Shown here: in pieces, positions 4,112-7,118 of the stretch
How the letters are laid out: every line of letters begins with the position of its first letter
How positions within the stretch are numbered: position 1 is the stretch's first letter
DNA from: Anaerolineae bacterium
Lineage (GTDB): Bacteria > Chloroflexota > Anaerolineae > B4-G1
Direction: 5' to 3'
NCBI GenBank assembly: GCA_016783285.1
Contig: JADHWW010000199.1
Coordinates: 1-7,118, forward strand
Length of the DNA stretch: 7,118 nucleotides
Notes under the pieces: model-generated
Databases searched by the model: none
The model's input: the letters and a program-made list of their open reading frames with translations, nothing else
Told to the model about the DNA's origin: nothing
Program-made: the position numbers and the translations under genes

Positions 4112-7100
4112 CTACTGCTGCAACTGCGCTACCAACGCCTGCATCGCCGGCTGCTGATCCTCCGGCGCCAGTTCCAGCGCCGTCTGGGCGTGGGAGAGCG
4201 CCGCTTTGCCCTGGCCGAGTTGGGAGTAGATGATGGCCATCATGCGGTGAGTGTCCCAGGCGTCGGAGGCCTCGGGGGCCAGTTCCAGCGCCTGCTGGAG
4301 GGCGGCGACAGCATCGTCGAGGCGCCCCAACTGGGCGTAGATGGAGCCCAGCACGCGCCAGACCTGGGTGCGTTTGGGGCTGATCTCGAGAGCCTGCTCG
4401 TAGGCCTCGACTGCTTCTTCCAATTCCTTCTGGTTCACGTGGATGTCGCCCAGGCGCAGCCAGACGTCGGTCAGGCGCGGGTTGATCTCTAGCGCCTGCT
4501 CGTAGGCTTTGACGGCGTCGGTGATGACGTTCTGGTTGACGTAGATGTCGGCCTGCACTGTCCAGGTCTGGTCGAAATCGGGGTCCAGTTCCAGCGAGTG
4601 GGAGATTGTCTCCTGGGCGCGCTCAAAGTCGCGGGCGTGGAGATAGAGCGTGGCCCACTCGTTCCACAGGATGGCGTTGTGGGGGCTGAGCGTGGTGGCG
4701 ATGGTATAGTTATCTGCTGAACGCTGGAGCATATCCTGGCGCGTCTCGCCATCAGAGGCAAAGTCGGCCCAGCGGCGGTACATGCGGGCCAGGTTGGCGC
4801 TGTGGTCGGTGTTGAGCGGGTTGGTCTCGCGGGCCTCGATCAACGTCTGTTCCGTCTGGCGGAGCACCGCCTCTCGCACGGCCGGATCGTCGAGTGTCGA
4901 GGCGTACTCCAGGTAGGCCCGCCCCAGGTACAGGTGATAAAAGTCCTCCCTGGGGGCCAGTTCAAGCGCGTGCTTGTAGTGCTCGACGGCCACCAGCCAC
5001 TGCTTTTGCCGCTCGTAGTGGTTGGCCTGCTTGTAGACGATGTCGGCCTGGATGGGTTTCAGGTTGGTCGTCACGACGATGGCGCTCACCAGTATCGTCA
5101 ACACGACGGGTGCGATCACACTCCAGGGCCCAGATTGCGCGGTCTGCCGGGGCAGTCGTCGTATTCCCAGGAAGAGCGCCCCGCCACCGGCGATCAGCAC
5201 AAAGACGATGAACCAGTAATAGCAGGTCAAGACACCGGCGATGCGGTCGGAGACGCCAATCACGTCCTCCAAAGTCTGAGCCTGAACGTGCAGCAGCGAG
5301 GCGTGGCGGCCGGTCAACACCAGGGCAAAGCCGAGCCCCACCGTCAGCGAGATCAGCAAGTACAGGACTGTTGCCAGTGACCAGTCGCCTTTGCGTTCAC
5401 GAAATGTCCCCCTCTTGGCCATTTCAGACGTAAAGATGACCGCGCTCATCAACCAGGTAAAGGCAAAGATCATCAGTGCGCCGTAGGAAGTGCGACTATC
5501 CTGCGCCGGCAGGATGGTGAGCGCACGCCAGATAATGAGCAAAGGTTGGGCAAGGCGCTCCGAGTTGGTGATAAAATCGAAGGCCAGCGTGCCCAGGATA
5601 AAGCCGCCGAGGAGGGCTATGGCGAGCGTGGAGCACAGCCAGGCGGGGAGGGTTGGTTTGTTTGTTTGTTGGTTTGTTTGTTTGTTGGTTCGTTGGCGGC
5701 GTTTCTTGTGCCTCCGCCGATCCTTTGTTCCCCTGCTCCCTTGCTCCCTGGCCTCCTCCTCCTCGCGTTCGCGGATCAGGTTCAGTCCCGCCACGACGAG
5801 CACCCCGGCAAAGGCCCAGAAGGTGGTACGCGTGGAGGCGATACCGATGCCAAAGTTGATCTCGATAAAGTGGGCCACTATGGCAGACAGGATGCCGGTC
5901 AGCAGGATGAAACGAGGATGGGGCTTTGGGGCTGCCTCCGGCTCCCAATACATGGAGATACCATAGACAACGAGGTAGATGAACAACCCTCCCACCATCC
6001 CGGCCGGGATGGCCAGCCCGAAAAAGTGAGGGCCGACGGTGGGGATGACCACTGCCACGGCGACGGCCGCCCCCACGACCAGCAGGGCGAAGAAGAGCGT
6101 GCGCCGCCAGTCGTCGGGCAGGACGCCCAGCCAGCGCAGGCCAAAGTAGAACACGCCGCCAAAGAGCCACAGATAGGCGCTGAAACCTAGCAGGCCGGTG
6201 ATGATCAGCGAGTCCAGAGTCTCGTTGTGGGAGCGGTCGGGAGAGGCGGTGCGCGATTCGTAGTGGCCCAGGAGCGGCGGGTAGAAGGGGTTGTAGGCCA
6301 CGTACATCGACTCTGGGCCGTAGCCGATCAGAAAGCGCATAGAATTGAACGTGTCGGGGTGCCCATTCGGGTCCGTGGTGGTGGGAGGGAACTGGATAGG
6401 ATCGTGGGGCAGGATCATGTCGAGCCCCCCTTCCCAGATTAGATTGCGCACCATGCCGGTGCCGCTTTCCGACTGTAACACAGTGGCCAGCCGGCGCAAC
6501 TCGGACTGCTGGCGGCTCCACTCCTGCACCGGCTCGACCAGGTTGATCACCAGGAAGCCAGCGATGAAGGGTACTGCCATCGCCATCGCGCTGATCCACA
6601 GCCAGCGCCAGCCCCGGCGATTGACGACAAAGGTTAGCCACAGCCCCAGCAAGACCAACACCGCCGCTACTATCGCGATAGTCTGGGGCAGGCCACTATC
6701 CGGCCCGAGGATGGCCTGGCTGGCAAAGTAGAGACCCGCCGCTGCCGCCCCCGCCGCCACCAGGCTTCCCAATCCGAAGGCCGCCCCCCACCCCAGATCT
6801 TTCAGAAGATCACGGGGATGAAAGGGCTGCTCGCGCCGGGCGGCGTGCTGGAGGGATAGTAGCCCCAGGAAGGCCCACACCGCCAGCCCGGCCAGGAGGC
6901 CCATCAGCGGGCCACGGCTTTGGGTGTACCATATAGCGATGACCTGAACCAGGAAGGTAAAGATGTAGGCCGCGGCACGGAGCACGTCCGCTGTGCTGGT
7001 GTCCTCGTCGGTCAGGATGGAGCGGAAGGCGTCTACTACGCGGGCCAGCGTGGGAAGCGCGGCCATGATCAGGTAGGCGGCGACAAAGATGGCGTTGCCC

Positions 7101-7118
7101 ATGTTGGAAGCGATGCGC
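4112..7118 (-). CDS. O-antigen ligase/polymerase-like (Wzy/WaaL superfamily) membrane protein with C-terminal TPR domain, 5' end outside window
   Basis: Multi-pass protein predicted to polymerise or transfer lipid-linked glycan on the outer face of the membrane. The frame continues past the Met at 7102 to the window edge (RIASN-MGNAIFVAAYL, the conserved GN motif of this family), so the gene is 5'-partial. Numbering from 7102: several TM segments; TQSRGP (60-65); a large loop at about 190-295 with GYGPESMY and SHNETLDS containing His292-Asn293, the Wzy/WaaL loop pattern; HFIEINFGIGIASTRTTFW (411-429); a basic linker at 444-485; four more TM segments (about 488-682); then TPRs at about 686-980, with YEQALEI/ALELAPE signatures in at least five units. 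Basic residues at 161-167, 323-335, 444-485, 561-571 and 647-653 give a consistent topology that puts the His-Asn loop and the TPRs outside. Ligase versus polymerase versus protein O-oligosaccharyltransferase cannot be resolved. Confidence 0.85.
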   Translation of the reverse strand, partial: RIASNMGNAIFVAAYLIMAALPTLARVVDAFRSILTDEDTSTADVLRAAAYIFTFLVQVIAIWYTQSRGPLMGLLAGLAVWAFLGLLSLQHAARREQPFHPRDLLKDLGWGAAFGLGSLVAAGAAAAGLYFASQAILGPDSGLPQTIAIVAAVLVLLGLWLTFVVNRRGWRWLWISAMAMAVPFIAGFLVINLVEPVQEWSRQQSELRRLATVLQSESGTGMVRNLIWEGGLDMILPHDPIQFPPTTTDPNGHPDTFNSMRFLIGYGPESMYVAYNPFYPPLLGHYESRTASPDRSHNETLDSLIITGLLGFSAYLWLFGGVFYFGLRWLGVLPDDWRRTLFFALLVVGAAVAVAVVIPTVGPHFFGLAIPAGMVGGLFIYLVVYGISMYWEPEAAPKPHPRFILLTGILSAIVAHFIEINFGIGIASTRTTFWAFAGVLVVAGLNLIREREEEEAREQGSRGTKDRRRHKKRRQRTNKQTNQQTNKPTLPAWLCSTLAIALLGGFILGTLAFDFITNSERLAQPLLIIWRALTILPAQDSRTSYGALMIFAFTWLMSAVIFTSEMAKRGTFRERKGDWSLATVLYLLISLTVGLGFALVLTGRHASLLHVQAQTLEDVIGVSDRIAGVLTCYYWFIVFVLIAGGGALFLGIRRLPRQTAQSGPWSVIAPVVLTILVSAIVVTTNLKPIQADIVYKQANHYERQKQWLVAVEHYKHALELAPREDFYHLYLGRAYLEYASTLDDPAVREAVLRQTEQTLIEARETNPLNTDHSANLARMYRRWADFASDGETRQDMLQRSADNYTIATTLSPHNAILWNEWATLYLHARDFERAQETISHSLELDPDFDQTWTVQADIYVNQNVITDAVKAYEQALEINPRLTDVWLRLGDIHVNQKELEEAVEAYEQALEISPKRTQVWRVLGSIYAQLGRLDDAVAALQQALELAPEASDAWDTHRMMAIIYSQLGQGKAALSHAQTALELAPEDQQPAMQALVAQLQQ
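5655..5686. repeat. Perfect 2 x 16-bp tandem repeat built of TTTG tetramers inside the ligase/polymerase gene
   Basis: GGTTTGTTTGTTTGTT occurs twice back to back (5655-5670 and 5671-5686), flanked by further GGTT units. On the coding strand it gives the Asn/Lys/Gln/Thr stretch NKQTNQQTNKP (residues about 473-483) in the cytoplasmic linker. Neither 4 nor 16 is a multiple of three, so slippage would shift the frame. Gain of one unit would lead into a frame ending at TAG 5498-5496, which would remove the last membrane segments and all TPRs. Confidence 0.85.

Noticed and set aside
5655..5690. CRISPR-like or other spaced repeat array
   Set aside because: The units are directly abutting 16-mers of TTTG with no spacers, and no other spaced direct-repeat array is visible in the window.
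5496..6641. 381-aa open frame on the minus strand overlapping the ligase/polymerase gene
   Set aside because: It is Arg/Pro/His-rich, with no recognisable fold, and lies in another frame of a GC-rich coding region. The main frame has clear TM segments and family motifs.
7100..7102. ATG at 7102 as the true start of the ligase/polymerase gene
   Set aside because: The frame stays open to the window end and the conserved GN motif of this family lies right at the Met, so earlier TM segments must be upstream of the window.

Overview
The window looks like part of a cell-surface polysaccharide locus from a GC-rich bacterium. Chloroflexota (Anaerolineae-like) is the best guess. That guess rests on the GC-rich coding style, the large membrane polymerase/ligase fused to TPRs, the absence of any LPS-core gene, and the repeat-laden intergenic DNA. 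It is an inference from style, not a database match. All convincing genes lie on the minus strand, so the transcription order runs from high to low coordinates.

Layout in transcription order. (1) 7118-4112 is a 5'-truncated O-antigen ligase/polymerase-like (Wzy/WaaL superfamily) multi-pass membrane protein with a C-terminal TPR array. A short-repeat-encoded charged linker splits its membrane part. (2) 4105-4024 is a 36-bp, RNA-strand-biased hairpin in the short intergenic gap. (3) 4003-3002 is a WecA/TagO/MraY-family polyprenyl-phosphate sugar-1-phosphate transferase. (4) 3001-2478 is a 524-bp gene-poor gap. It holds two inverted-repeat structures, one of them MITE-like with a candidate 6-bp target duplication, and a short remnant resembling the N-terminus of a GxxExxY protein. 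(5) 2477-1 is a nucleotide-sugar (UDP-HexNAc-type) 6-dehydrogenase that runs off the window. A 483-residue intein interrupts it immediately before the catalytic cysteine.

The three enzymes fit one pathway. The dehydrogenase makes a UDP-hexuronic acid building block, the WecA/TagO-like enzyme loads the first sugar phosphate on the lipid carrier, and the ligase/polymerase assembles or transfers the finished glycan outside the membrane.

The most notable object is the intein (219-1667). It has a complete set of class-1 splicing residues (Cys1, TxxH, His-Asn, Cys+1) and a LAGLIDADG homing endonuclease with both catalytic acidic residues present. It sits in the GGH^CIP active-site motif, so the enzyme's catalytic thiol is also the splicing nucleophile. 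Unspliced protein should therefore be enzymatically dead.
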